DNA of 64,000 bases from Candidatus Hydrogenedentota bacterium (GTDB lineage: Bacteria > Hydrogenedentota > Hydrogenedentia > Hydrogenedentales > SLHB01): the NCBI GenBank assembly GCA_013359265.1, contig JABWCD010000022.1, positions 62,001 through 126,000 of the forward strand, given 5' to 3'. The notes beneath the pieces were generated by a model. That model searched no databases, was not told the DNA's origin, and saw only the letters and a program-made list of their open reading frames with translations. This document shows, piece by piece, positions 16,368 to 24,658 of the stretch (position 1 is its first letter; every line of letters begins with the position of its first letter). Both the position numbers and the translations under genes were made by a program.

Positions 16368-17585
16368 CTACACAACCTGACCCGGATTTCGCAGCACAGA
16401 CGTTTGCGCGAGGAAGTAATAGGTCGCCAGGCGCAGCGCGCAGAGGACGATAATCACAATGCGGATTCCGAGGCTGGGATCGTCGAACGCGATCGCAAGG
16501 GCAACCATGAGCAGCATCATGAGTATGCGTCCGAGGGCGAGGGGGACTTCCCACGCGCACAGGTATTCGATGCGCTGGAGCGAATCCTCGGCAGTGTTCA
16601 TGATGACTTCCATGCGCGTGCTGAAATGGCCGATACCGAACATCGCCATCGCCGCGGAGCGGAGCATTGCGAACACGAGCAGGGACGCCAGCGTCAAGGG
16701 GAAGAAGAACACGACGCCGCTTGCGGCGAGCAGGATAGACGACCAGAACAAGTGGCCCTTTCGCGTTTCCGGACGCGCCCAGCGGCCGAAGAGGTACGAC
16801 ACAACGATGGCAATGATCGCCTGGTACGCGGAGTAGCTGCCAACGGAAAGCTCGTCTTGGGTTTCCATGTACATGAGGATGCCGAGGAAGATGGTCGGGA
16901 TTTCGAAAGTCCCCGCGAGCGTGAACGACGCGAGCATGACGTAGCGCCAGTCACGATGTTCCTTCGATGGGAACAACGCGCGCTTGATTCGAAATGCGGT
17001 GCGCTGCGGATCGCGCGTCAGCATGAAACTGGCGAGGAACGAGAGGAGGTAGAGGCCCAACACTACGGCGAAGACAATGTGGTAGCCGTGCAACCGGTCG
17101 GGGGTGCGCGTGATGATGAATCCGCTGACGAGCGGTGCGATCATGCGTGACGCGTGGCTGATGGCGTTCATCACGCCGATGAAGTATTCGCGGCGCCCCG
17201 TAGTGGTGACGTCATAGTTGATCGTGTTCGCGCCGGCCCAGAATGCACCCCAGGTAACGCCCAACAATACGCCGAGCAAGAGGGTGTAGTTGACGGAGTT
17301 CTCCTGCAGGATCAGCAGCGTCGCGTAATAGACGGCGTGGAGAATGATTCCGATGCGATAGACATGGAGCCGGTCGTGTACTTTCGAGTACCAACCGGAG
17401 AGCACGAATACGATTGGCGTCACCGAATACAGGGCGAGGTAATACCAACACAATACCATCAGGTCGTGACTGTTTCGCCAGAAGTAGACGCTGACGAAGA
17501 CCTGGCATAAGGCCTCGGCGGCGTTATAGAGCCCTGCCAGTACGAAAGCGACTTTGGCCTGCGGATGAAGAGTGCCGGGACTCAT
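16368..17585 (-). CDS. MFS transporter, 12 TM
   Basis: This 405-residue protein is almost entirely hydrophobic, with about 12 TM helices split by a charged central loop at about 195-215 (Arg-Asp-Pro-Gln-Arg-Thr-Ala-Phe-Arg-Ile-Lys-Arg), the usual 6+6 layout of the major facilitator superfamily. It is predicted to sit in the inner membrane; the substrate is not evident. Helix 5 contains Ala-Gly-Ala-Asn-Thr-Ile-Asn-Tyr-Asp, which resembles the YQGE-type putative transporters rather than well-known sugar or drug families. It is the first gene of the run leading to tag, crcB and DUF190, with an ATG at 17583-17585. The possible small ORF lies upstream on the same strand. Confidence 0.82.
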   Translation of the reverse strand: MSPGTLHPQAKVAFVLAGLYNAAEALCQVFVSVYFWRNSHDLMVLCWYYLALYSVTPIVFVLSGWYSKVHDRLHVYRIGIILHAVYYATLLILQENSVNYTLLLGVLLGVTWGAFWAGANTINYDVTTTGRREYFIGVMNAISHASRMIAPLVSGFIITRTPDRLHGYHIVFAVVLGLYLLSFLASFMLTRDPQRTAFRIKRALFPSKEHRDWRYVMLASFTLAGTFEIPTIFLGILMYMETQDELSVGSYSAYQAIIAIVVSYLFGRWARPETRKGHLFWSSILLAASGVVFFFPLTLASLLVFAMLRSAAMAMFGIGHFSTRMEVIMNTAEDSLQRIEYLCAWEVPLALGRILMMLLMVALAIAFDDPSLGIRIVIIVLCALRLATYYFLAQTSVLRNPGQVV

Positions 17586-17679
17586 GGATCGCCGCTACCA
17601 ATCGGCCAACACGGTGGGAGCGACGGTCCAACACCGGCTTGTCGGCGTGCCCCGCGCCTGCACGATTCCGTACACCGGG

Positions 17680-17811
17680 TTAGTGACACCCGATCGCGTC
17701 AAAGATAAACGTAAACAGGTTCAGAAGCGGGTCGCCAACGAGCGGCAGGTCAAATACACCGATGTTTCCAAATAGATTGTATAACGCGTTCGGAATCGCA
17801 CAACGTAGCAT
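17680..17811 (-). CDS. Candidate small hydrophobic protein, 43 residues
   Basis: A minus-strand ATG at 17809-17811 opens a 43-codon frame ending in TAA at 17680-17682. GGGGA lies seven bases before the ATG, a well-placed Shine-Dalgarno. The peptide begins Met-Leu-Arg-Cys-Ala-Ile-Pro-Asn and is rich in Leu, Phe and Ile, with two Asn/Asp-Pro-Leu-type turns. The segment Leu-Leu-Asn-Leu-Phe-Thr-Phe-Ile-Phe-Asp-Ala-Ile near the end could insert in or lie on a membrane. It lies 94 bases upstream of the MFS gene on the same strand. I do not recognise it and cannot exclude a chance ORF; the ribosome-binding site and the amino-acid composition are the only support. Confidence 0.35.
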   Translation of the reverse strand: MLRCAIPNALYNLFGNIGVFDLPLVGDPLLNLFTFIFDAIGCH

Positions 17812-17825
17812 CACAGTGTCCCCAG

Positions 17826-17853
17826 TTGGTTGTAGCCTCGTTTTGCCTATAAT
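17826..17853 (+). promoter_or_regulatory. Candidate sigma70-type promoter for the oxidoreductase-dehydrogenase pair
   Basis: TTGGTT at 17826-17831 and a perfect TATAAT at 17848-17853 are 16 bases apart. Transcription from about 17860 would give a leader of about 57 bases before the ATG at 17917. The perfect Pribnow box in a high-GC region makes this more credible than chance. Confidence 0.45.
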
Positions 17854-17916
17854 CTAGCGCATCTGCGCGGCCGGATAAACTATGGGCATGTCGCAACCGT
17901 GGATAGGGGGGCAGGA

Positions 17917-18996
17917 ATGGGCGATATCGGGATTGGACTCATCGGTTCGCAATTCATCGCGGACATCCACGCGGAGTCGTTCAAGCACGCACGCGGAGCG
18001 CGGTGTGTTGCGGTTGCGTCGCCAACGCCGGGCAATGCGCGCAGGTTTGCTGACAAGCACTGCATTGCGCACGCTTTTACGGACTATCGCGAGCTGTTGA
18101 AACGCGACGACATTGACGGCGTGGTGCTCTGTCTGCCGAACTATCTGCACTGCGAGGCCACGGTGCTGGCCGCGGAGGCGGGCAAGCACGTGCTCTGCGA
18201 AAAGCCGATGTGCATGAACTTGCGCGAGGCGGACACGATGATGGCCGCGTGCGCGAATGCAGGTGTTACGTTCATGTACGCGGAGGAGTTGTGTTTTGCG
18301 CCGAAATACGTGCGCGCGAAGCAACTCGCGGACGAGGGCGCGCTGGGGCGGGTGTATCTCGTGAAACAAAGCGAAAAACATTTCGGACCGCACGCGGACT
18401 GGTTCTGGAACGTCGAGCAGAGCGGGGGTGGGGTGTTGTTCGACATGGGGTGCCACGGAATCGAGTTCGCGCGATGGGTACTGGGGCGTCCGAAGGCGAC
18501 GCGGGTGTACGCGCATTGCGCCACGTATGTGCATGGGGAACGCACGCGCGGCGAGGACACGGCGGTGTTGATCGTGGAGTTTGAGAACAATGCCATGGCG
18601 CTCATCGAGGAAAGCTGGGCGCGGCACGGCGGCATGGACGATCGCGCGGAGATCTATGGAAGCGAGGGCGTGACCTACGCCGATCTCATCCACGGTAATT
18701 CGCTCGAGACGTACAGCACGCGCGGATACGGTTACGCGGTCGAGAAAGCGGCCACCACGCAGGGATGGACATTCACCGCGTTTGAAGAACTCTGGAACTA
18801 CGGGTTCCCGCAAGAGATGCAGCACTTCGTCGATTGCATCCGCGACGGTACACCGCCCGCGGTTACCGCCGACGATGGGCGCGCCGTACTCGAAATCATA
18901 CAAGCGGCCTATGCGTCCGCGGGCGCCGGCAAACGAATCGAATTGCCTTATACCATCGACCCCGCAAAACCAATCGACCTGTGGGGGCACGCATGA
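17917..18996 (+). CDS. Gfo/Idh/MocA-family oxidoreductase
   Basis: The 359-residue protein starts with a Rossmann fold (Gly-Ile-Gly-Leu-Ile-Gly-Ser-Gln-Phe at about 4-12). It carries Cys-Glu-Lys-Pro-Met near 95, the conserved Glu-Lys-Pro of NAD(P)-dependent sugar and inositol dehydrogenases. Gly-Gly-Gly-Val-Leu-Phe-Asp-Met-Gly-Cys-His near 175 supplies the catalytic-region Asp and His. The family oxidises or reduces sugars, inositols or their derivatives; there is no signal peptide, so it is cytosolic. The ATG at 17917 follows a GGGGGGCAGG stretch; the GTG at 17899 would add six residues outside the fold. Its stop overlaps the ATG of the large dehydrogenase by four bases (ATGA), so the two products are made together and probably act on related substrates. 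Confidence 0.9.
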   Translation: MGDIGIGLIGSQFIADIHAESFKHARGARCVAVASPTPGNARRFADKHCIAHAFTDYRELLKRDDIDGVVLCLPNYLHCEATVLAAEAGKHVLCEKPMCMNLREADTMMAACANAGVTFMYAEELCFAPKYVRAKQLADEGALGRVYLVKQSEKHFGPHADWFWNVEQSGGGVLFDMGCHGIEFARWVLGRPKATRVYAHCATYVHGERTRGEDTAVLIVEFENNAMALIEESWARHGGMDDRAEIYGSEGVTYADLIHGNSLETYSTRGYGYAVEKAATTQGWTFTAFEELWNYGFPQEMQHFVDCIRDGTPPAVTADDGRAVLEIIQAAYASAGAGKRIELPYTIDPAKPIDLWGHA

Positions 18997-21900
18997 CATT
19001 CGTATTGCGCCCGGCGCTTGCCGTGTATTTCGCGTGCGCGTGCGGCATTGCTCAATCGAACTCGTTCGTCGTTCAGGACCCACCGAAGTTGCCTGAGGAA
19101 CAGCGGGCCTGCTTTACGCTTCCTCCCGGATTTGAGGTCCAACTCGTCGCATCCGAACCCGACATTCGCAAGCCCATGCAGTTGGCGTTCGACGAGAAGG
19201 GTCGGCTCCTGGTATCGACGTCGACCGATTATCCGCTCGGGCCCGCGGAAGGCGCGGCGCCATCGGACAAGTTGATGATGATTGAGATCGACGGCGAGAC
19301 GGGAAAGGCTGCATCGATTACGACGCTGGTCGACGGCCTGAACATTCCGTCCGGCGTCGAGACGCTTCCAGGCAATCGCATCATACTCGCGCACGCGCCG
19401 GACACACTGTTGCTGCACCACACGGACGGAGTGGTCGATTCGCGCGAGGTGCTTTACACGGGCTTTGCGCGCGACGACACGCACGAACTGCCGAATTCCT
19501 TTACGTGGGGCGTCGACGGATGGCTCTATGGATTGCAGGGCCACGTGAACAAGTCGGACGTGAAAGACAAGAACGGCACAATCACGCCAGTGCATTTCGG
19601 CAATACGTTTCGCATGTGGCCGGACGGATCGAAGATCGAAGTATACGCGCCGGGCATGAGCAACCCGTGGGGCCTCGCGTTCGACGAGCGTTACAACCTG
19701 TTCGCGACGGATTGCGAGTCGCGGCCGCTGTGGCAGATTGTCGAGGCGTTCGCGTACCAGGGATTCAATCAGCCGAAGGCGCCCGCGGGATATGCGCCGA
19801 ACATCACGACGGACAATCACGGCGCGAGCGGTTTTGCCGGGTTAGTGTATTTCGACGCGGAGACGTTTCCACAGGAATATCGCGGCCACTTGTATCTTGG
19901 CAACCCGATGCTGGGGCGAGTCCATTCGGATGGATTGAAGGGGGAGGGGTTCACGCGGTTCGCGGATCGCAAGCCGGACTTCATCGCATCGAGCGATCGT
20001 TGGTTCCGCCCGGTCGATCTCGAATTGGGGCCGGACGGCGCGCTCTACATCGCGGACTGGTACAACAGCATCATCTCGCACGTCGAGGTTCGACTCGATC
20101 ATCCCGGACGCGACAAATCGCGTGGGCGCATCTGGCGCGTGGTGTATCGGGGCACGGATGAGGAACGAGCGGACGCGAGGCGGCGCGAGCAGATAGATCG
20201 GCCTTTTGCGGGGCCGATGGCGATCGACTGGAGCAGCGCAGATCGCCGCGCATTGATCGATGCGCTTGGCCACTCGCAATCGTGGATTCGGCGCATGGCC
20301 GCGAACCAATTGAGTTATCGCTTTGCCGACTCGTTGCGTCGGCCAGCGATGCGCCTCGCGCGAAACGAGCGAGCAAGCGACGTGCAGCGTGCTGAAGCCT
20401 TATGGCTGGCGTGGCGCATCGCCGCGGCGCACGCCGCCGATCTGGTAAAACTGACACATGCTTCCAGCGCGCTTGTACGGGCGCAGTCAGTGCGGTTGTT
20501 GGCGTTGGCGGATGATTCCCAATTGACCCAATTGACCGAACGCGAGCTGTTGCATGTCGATGAAGCTCTGTTGGCGCTGCTTGACGATGCGGACCCTACG
20601 GTACGCACGAACGCAATGCTGTCCATGCGAGCGAGACCGACCGCGCAGTCTGCGACGGCATTATTGAACGCGAAGCTTGCAGCGGTTGAAACCGATCCAT
20701 TGACGCATCACGCCGTCGCGGTGTCGCTCGGTGCGCATGTTATGACGACTGACGTGCTGCTGGATGCGAACGCGGCAGAACTCGATTCCGCGGCTCGAGA
20801 GCGGCTGGCCAAGGCGCTGACGGCTACGCCGACACGGCCGGCCGCGGATGCCCTCGCACGCCTGATCCTCGATCGGCTTGTTCCCCGCGATTTCCTGGCG
20901 CCGGCTGCGGAGAATGCGCTCACGTACGGCGATTCAGATGCAGTCATGAGCGGTTTGGGCCCGATGCTTGCAAATCTCGATACCTACGAAAACGACCTGG
21001 GCCCGATTGCAGCCGCAATTATCAACACGATTCGCGCGAAGCCCGAGCGGACACCGGCATTGTCGAATCCGTTGGAGCGAATTGTGCTTGCGATGTTGGA
21101 CTCGTCGCAGCCGGATGCCCGGCGGCTTGCGGCAGAGGCTGGGACACTATTTCGGAGTGCTGCGCTGGCGCCTGCAGCGGATAACGTCATCCGCGATGCA
21201 AACCAAGACGCACATGCGCGGCGGAACGCGGCTGTTGCCCTGATGCGGTTAGATTTCGATCGGTACGCGCCGGCGATCGCGGCGCTAGTAGGCGATCCGA
21301 GTGATTCGATTCCGGCGCGGCGCGCGATGGCGGAGGAGTTGGCGACGCGATCGAAGACGACGGAGCAGGTGGACGCGCTGATTGCGGCAATCAAGGATGC
21401 GCCAGGCGAAGTGAAGTTGGGCGCCGTGCAGCGATTGCTGCAGCAGAAGCCCGGCGTCACGTTGTTGTTCGATGCGATTGAGGCGGAAAAGTTGAGTCCC
21501 GCGCACCTTACCGCGCCGTTGTTCGACATCTTTGTTTACTGGGCGCACCGCGATCCCGCGATCACGGCGCGATTCGACGCGCTCGTGGCACGCGCGCCAT
21601 CCGTCAGCGACGAGAACGAAAAGACCATCGCGTATCTGAAAGAGAAACTTCAATCGCACACGCCCGACGCATCGCGCGGGAAGGCCGTCTTCGAGAAGAA
21701 CTGCATGGTGTGCCATCGACTCGGCGGACAGGGGGCGATGCGCGGTCCGAACCTCGATGGCGTCGGCAATCGGGGGATCGATCGCGTGCTTCAGGACGTG
21801 GTGACGCCAAGCCAGGACGTGGACCCCGCGTTTCGCACGACGGTGATCACGACGAATGACGGCGTCGTGATGAGCGGGCTGCTGGTGCGCGAAACGCCGT

Positions 21901-22070
21901 CGGAAATGGTGCTGGCCGATGCCGAAGGCAACGAGACGGTATTTCCGCGCGGCGACGTACTGGAGACGCGGAGGGAGTGGATTTCGCCGATGCCGTCGGG
22001 ATTGGCGCAAGCGATTCCGGAGACGGAGTTCTTGGATGCACTGGGTTACTTGATGCGAGCGTCGAAGTAG
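18993..22070 (+). CDS. PVC-type membrane-bound dehydrogenase: beta-propeller, HEAT-like repeats and C-terminal heme-binding domain
   Basis: This 1025-residue exported protein begins with a signal peptide (about residues 1-22). Residues from about 40 to 390 are a beta-propeller of the membrane-bound dehydrogenase type, with Pro-Pro-Gly-Phe-Glu-Val, Leu-Ala-Phe-Asp-Glu and Asp-Gly-Ala-Leu-Tyr-Ile-Ala-Asp-Trp-Tyr. Residues 400-860 are Ala/Leu/Arg-rich helical repeats of HEAT type. The C-terminus is a heme-binding domain with Cys-Met-Val-Cys-His at 904-908, then Gly-Pro-Asn-Leu-Asp-Gly-Val-Gly. This combination is typical of planctomycetes and verrucomicrobia and is thought to oxidise sugars or alcohols in the periplasm, passing electrons to the heme. 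The ATG at 18993 overlaps the upstream oxidoreductase stop; the reading upstream of it overlaps that gene and is not used. Confidence 0.9.
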   Translation: MTFVLRPALAVYFACACGIAQSNSFVVQDPPKLPEEQRACFTLPPGFEVQLVASEPDIRKPMQLAFDEKGRLLVSTSTDYPLGPAEGAAPSDKLMMIEIDGETGKAASITTLVDGLNIPSGVETLPGNRIILAHAPDTLLLHHTDGVVDSREVLYTGFARDDTHELPNSFTWGVDGWLYGLQGHVNKSDVKDKNGTITPVHFGNTFRMWPDGSKIEVYAPGMSNPWGLAFDERYNLFATDCESRPLWQIVEAFAYQGFNQPKAPAGYAPNITTDNHGASGFAGLVYFDAETFPQEYRGHLYLGNPMLGRVHSDGLKGEGFTRFADRKPDFIASSDRWFRPVDLELGPDGALYIADWYNSIISHVEVRLDHPGRDKSRGRIWRVVYRGTDEERADARRREQIDRPFAGPMAIDWSSADRRALIDALGHSQSWIRRMAANQLSYRFADSLRRPAMRLARNERASDVQRAEALWLAWRIAAAHAADLVKLTHASSALVRAQSVRLLALADDSQLTQLTERELLHVDEALLALLDDADPTVRTNAMLSMRARPTAQSATALLNAKLAAVETDPLTHHAVAVSLGAHVMTTDVLLDANAAELDSAARERLAKALTATPTRPAADALARLILDRLVPRDFLAPAAENALTYGDSDAVMSGLGPMLANLDTYENDLGPIAAAIINTIRAKPERTPALSNPLERIVLAMLDSSQPDARRLAAEAGTLFRSAALAPAADNVIRDANQDAHARRNAAVALMRLDFDRYAPAIAALVGDPSDSIPARRAMAEELATRSKTTEQVDALIAAIKDAPGEVKLGAVQRLLQQKPGVTLLFDAIEAEKLSPAHLTAPLFDIFVYWAHRDPAITARFDALVARAPSVSDENEKTIAYLKEKLQSHTPDASRGKAVFEKNCMVCHRLGGQGAMRGPNLDGVGNRGIDRVLQDVVTPSQDVDPAFRTTVITTNDGVVMSGLLVRETPSEMVLADAEGNETVFPRGDVLETRREWISPMPSGLAQAIPETEFLDALGYLMRASK

Positions 22071-22271
22071 CGGCACTGTACGCGCGATGGGCTTCACGGC
22101 CAGCATGAACGCGATGGACGTGAAGGCCGAGAGCGGATGAACGCTCGTGAATGTGGCGTGATTTTGATCTCCGTTTATTATAGAATTGCATCGATTTAAC
22201 CGCCTTCCCCGCGCGCTTGCTTGGGGGGAACTTGCAAGCGACGATTCACTACACCGCATAGGGGAATGCCA

Positions 22272-23510
22272 ATGACCAAGCTCAACGTTGTGTGCCCGAC
22301 GTGCAGCCACGAAATGCCGGTGCCGTTAGGCGCAATGGGCAAGCGCGGGCGTTGTACGGTGTGCGGCACCGTATTCGAAGTCACACAAGAGAACTCGACG
22401 CGCTTCGAAGACGCCGCCGCGCCCGCCCGTACGCCAACCGGCGAAACGACCGTGCCGAGCCGGAACAAACTTGCGGCGCAGACCGCAGCGGCCACGGCGC
22501 CAAAACGCGTTGCATCGGCTGTGGGCCGGATCGCGTCGATGGACCATCTGCGCGGCTATGCGATCTTCGGGATGATCCTCGTGGACGCGTTGGGCAACTT
22601 CGATATCTTTCCGGGCTTTCTGCACCACCATCGCGACGCGTATTCGTATGCGGACACCATTGCGCCGCTGTTCGTGTTTGTGGTCGGCATGGGGTTCCGT
22701 TTGTCGATGGCGCGGCGCGTCGAGAAGGAGGGAATCTGGCCCGCCCGCTGGGGCGCGTTCAAACGCTATCTTACGTTGTTCATTGTCGCGGTTGTGTTCT
22801 ATGGCCCGGACTACAAGAAGGATTGGTGGGACGCGCTGACGGACATCGCGCTCGCGGGGATGATCACGCTGCCGCTGATCAATCTGGGCACCGTCGTTCG
22901 CGCGGTCGCGGCGTGGTTCTACCTCGGACTGTATATGTTCATCTTTCTGGCGACGCCGTACGGGACGTGGCTGTTCCACGAAAGTATGAATGGCGGGCCG
23001 CTGGGGATGTTGTGCTCGGGATTCGCGCTATTGATGGGCACCGTAGCATACGACCTTCTCGATAGCGGCGAGCAACAGAAGATTGTGCGCTGGTCGCTGG
23101 CCGCGGGGCTGGGTATGGTCGCACTGAGCTATGTCGTCTGGAAGCTACTGCCTGACCCGCTTGAACCCTACACCACCGCGCACGGCGCGTACTGGGCGTT
23201 CGCCGCACGGTGGAAAGCCGCGCCGGTCGAACTCCTGTCCGTCGGCCTCGCGTGGATTGCGTTCCTTGCGTTCTACATGGTCTGCGACGTGTACGAGAAA
23301 GAAGTGCCGATGCTGCCAATCCTTGGCGAGAACCCGCTGGTCATTTACCTCATCCAATACTCCTTGTTCGAGATGAACAGTGGCTATATCGAGGAGACGA
23401 AGACTTCCGCGGACTATCTCTACGGAATTCTGCTGTTCGCAGGGGTCCTCGGGTTCTGCTATGCCGCCGCCTTGCGACTGCACAAACAGGGGTACATCAT
23501 TAAACTTTAA
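22272..23510 (+). CDS. Membrane acyltransferase-like protein (HGSNAT/DUF1624-type) with N-terminal zinc ribbon
   Basis: The 412-residue protein opens with a zinc ribbon: Cys-Pro-Thr-Cys near 7-10 and Cys-Thr-Val-Cys-Gly near 28-32, as in MJ0042-type fingers. A variable linker of about 60 residues follows. The second part starts with Ser-Met-Asp-His-Leu-Arg-Gly-Tyr-Ala-Ile-Phe-Gly-Met-Ile and has about ten TM helices. This is the pattern of the heparan-alpha-glucosaminide N-acetyltransferase/DUF1624/YeiB group, which transfers acyl groups to sugars across membranes; His-His-His near 120 may be the active site. I prefer the ATG at 22272, as AGGGG lies seven bases upstream, over the ATG at 22266. 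The substrate is unknown. The zinc ribbon on a membrane acyltransferase is unusual but recurrent in this phylum group. Confidence 0.8.
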   Translation: MTKLNVVCPTCSHEMPVPLGAMGKRGRCTVCGTVFEVTQENSTRFEDAAAPARTPTGETTVPSRNKLAAQTAAATAPKRVASAVGRIASMDHLRGYAIFGMILVDALGNFDIFPGFLHHHRDAYSYADTIAPLFVFVVGMGFRLSMARRVEKEGIWPARWGAFKRYLTLFIVAVVFYGPDYKKDWWDALTDIALAGMITLPLINLGTVVRAVAAWFYLGLYMFIFLATPYGTWLFHESMNGGPLGMLCSGFALLMGTVAYDLLDSGEQQKIVRWSLAAGLGMVALSYVVWKLLPDPLEPYTTAHGAYWAFAARWKAAPVELLSVGLAWIAFLAFYMVCDVYEKEVPMLPILGENPLVIYLIQYSLFEMNSGYIEETKTSADYLYGILLFAGVLGFCYAAALRLHKQGYIIKL

Positions 23511-23566
23511 CCGGCGCGAATGTAGGACGACGGCATAGCCTGTACAACCTAAGGGGCGGAATCGGC

Positions 23567-23596
23567 TTGACTTGGGGGATGCCCGTTTGGTAGGCT
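23567..23596 (+). promoter_or_regulatory. Candidate promoter of rplM-rpsI
   Basis: TTGACT at 23567-23572 (five of six to the -35 consensus) and TAGGCT at 23591-23596 are 18 bases apart. This would give a leader of about 65 bases before the GTG at 23667. Confidence 0.45.
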
Positions 23597-23609
23597 CCTA
23601 CTTCCTTCT

Positions 23610-23653
23610 GGCGTGAAGACGCCTGAATTATGCCTGAAAGCGGGTAATACCCG
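23610..23653 (+). promoter_or_regulatory. Two small hairpins in the rplM leader, possible L13 autoregulatory site
   Basis: GGCGT-GAAG-ACGCC at 23610-23623 is a perfect five-pair hairpin with a tetraloop. CGGGT-AAT-ACCCG at 23641-23653 is a second five-pair stem, directly against the GGAGGA Shine-Dalgarno of rplM (23653-23658). Such leaders are used by other bacteria for feedback by L13. The stems are seen directly; the regulatory role is inference. Confidence 0.35.
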
Positions 23654-23666
23654 GAGGAATTGGACC

Positions 23667-24095
23667 GTGAAGACGTATGTCCCCAAAGATGGGGAAGTGC
23701 AAAAGAAGTGGTACGTGATTGACGCCGAGGGCAAAGTGCTCGGGCGCGTGGCGGTCGAGGCGGCCAAGTTGTTGCGCGGCAAGCACAAGCCGCAATATAC
23801 GCCGTACCTGGATTGCGGCGACCACGTCATCATCATCAACGCCGACAAGGCGCGGGTGACCGGCAACAAGGGCGACCAGAAGATGTACTACCGCCACTCC
23901 GGGTACCCCGGCGGGTTGACGGAGTATTCGTATAACCGGCTGTTGGCAAAGCACCCGACACGGGCGATGTTTTTGGCGGTGAAGGGCATGCTCCCGCACA
24001 ACCGCCTTGGCCGCAAGCTGGCGACGCACGTGCGCGTGTACGCGGGTACGGAGCATGAGCACGCCGCCCAGAAACCGGAACCGTACACCTTTTAA
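23667..24095 (+). CDS. rplM: 50S ribosomal protein L13
   Basis: The 142-residue protein has the L13 pattern: [14 protein letters not shown] near the start, [10 protein letters not shown] in the core, then His-Ser-Gly-Tyr-Pro-Gly-Gly and [11 protein letters not shown]. I place the start at GTG 23667, which has GGAGGA eight bases upstream and gives the normal length. The frame continues upstream but those codons are not L13-like. It is followed 18 bases later by rpsI, the universal rplM-rpsI order, and both end before a strong terminator. Confidence 0.97.
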   Translation: MKTYVPKDGEVQKKWYVIDAEGKVLGRVAVEAAKLLRGKHKPQYTPYLDCGDHVIIINADKARVTGNKGDQKMYYRHSGYPGGLTEYSYNRLLAKHPTRAMFLAVKGMLPHNRLGRKLATHVRVYAGTEHEHAAQKPEPYTF

Positions 24096-24113
24096 GGGAG
24101 AGGGAATATACCT

Positions 24114-24509
24114 GTGGCAGCTTCCAACGAAATTGTAGCGGTCGGCCGGCGCAAGACCTCGACGGCGCGCGTGCGCCTGAAGCCCGGCACCGGCGTTATC
24201 ACGGTGAACGGCAAGAGCATCGACGAATACATGGCGCGCGACATCCTCGTGATGATGGCGCACCAGCCGTTTGACGCGACCGACAACGCGGGCAAATGGG
24301 ACGTGCGCGCGAATTGCGCGGGCGGCGGCGTCGCGGGCCAGGCGGGGGCGCTTCGCCTCGGCATTGCGCGCGCGCTGGCGAAGATAGACTCGAAGTACAT
24401 TTCGGTCCTTCGCCGCTACAACCTGCTCACGCGCGACGCGCGAGAGGTGGAGCGCAAAAAGTACGGCCGCCCCGGCGCACGCAAACGCTTCCAGTTCTCC
24501 AAGCGCTAG
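24114..24509 (+). CDS. rpsI: 30S ribosomal protein S9
   Basis: The 131-residue protein is S9: Gly-Arg-Arg-Lys-Thr-Ser-Thr-Ala-Arg-Val near residue 11, Gly-Gly-Gly-Val-Ala-Gly-Gln-Ala-Gly-Ala-Leu-Arg-Leu-Gly-Ile in the middle, and the tail Arg-Pro-Gly-Ala-Arg-Lys-Arg-Phe-Gln-Phe-Ser-Lys-Arg. The terminal Ser-Lys-Arg reaches the P-site tRNA. The start is GTG at 24114 with AGGGAGAGGG upstream. It is the second gene of the rplM-rpsI operon. Confidence 0.97.
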   Translation: MAASNEIVAVGRRKTSTARVRLKPGTGVITVNGKSIDEYMARDILVMMAHQPFDATDNAGKWDVRANCAGGGVAGQAGALRLGIARALAKIDSKYISVLRRYNLLTRDAREVERKKYGRPGARKRFQFSKR

Positions 24510-24529
24510 AAATCAATTTTCTTGTTCGT

Positions 24530-24565
24530 GGCACGTACCGCCTACGCGGTACGTGCCTTTCCTTT
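24530..24565 (+). terminator. Rho-independent terminator of rplM-rpsI
   Basis: GGCACGTACCGC at 24530-24541 pairs perfectly with GCGGTACGTGCC at 24546-24557 around the loop CTAC. The T-rich run TTTCCTTTT follows, so this is a twelve-pair stem 20 bases after the rpsI stop. Confidence 0.9.
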
Positions 24566-24658
24566 TGTGCGATGAACGGGAACCGGGTATCGGAGCCCGA
24601 GCGATGCGAGTCCTGAACTGTCAGTCAACGCGCGGTTTTTGTTATTACCGAAACCCGT

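Larger units (their letters stand above)
17586..17916. other. Intergenic region between MFS operon and oxidoreductase, 331 bases
   Basis: This divergent gap holds the start region of the MFS operon, a candidate 43-codon ORF on the minus strand and a good plus-strand promoter for the oxidoreductase (both listed separately). The part between 17586 and 17679 shows no other feature. The A/T content rises around 17765-17790 and 17840-17860. Confidence 0.6.
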
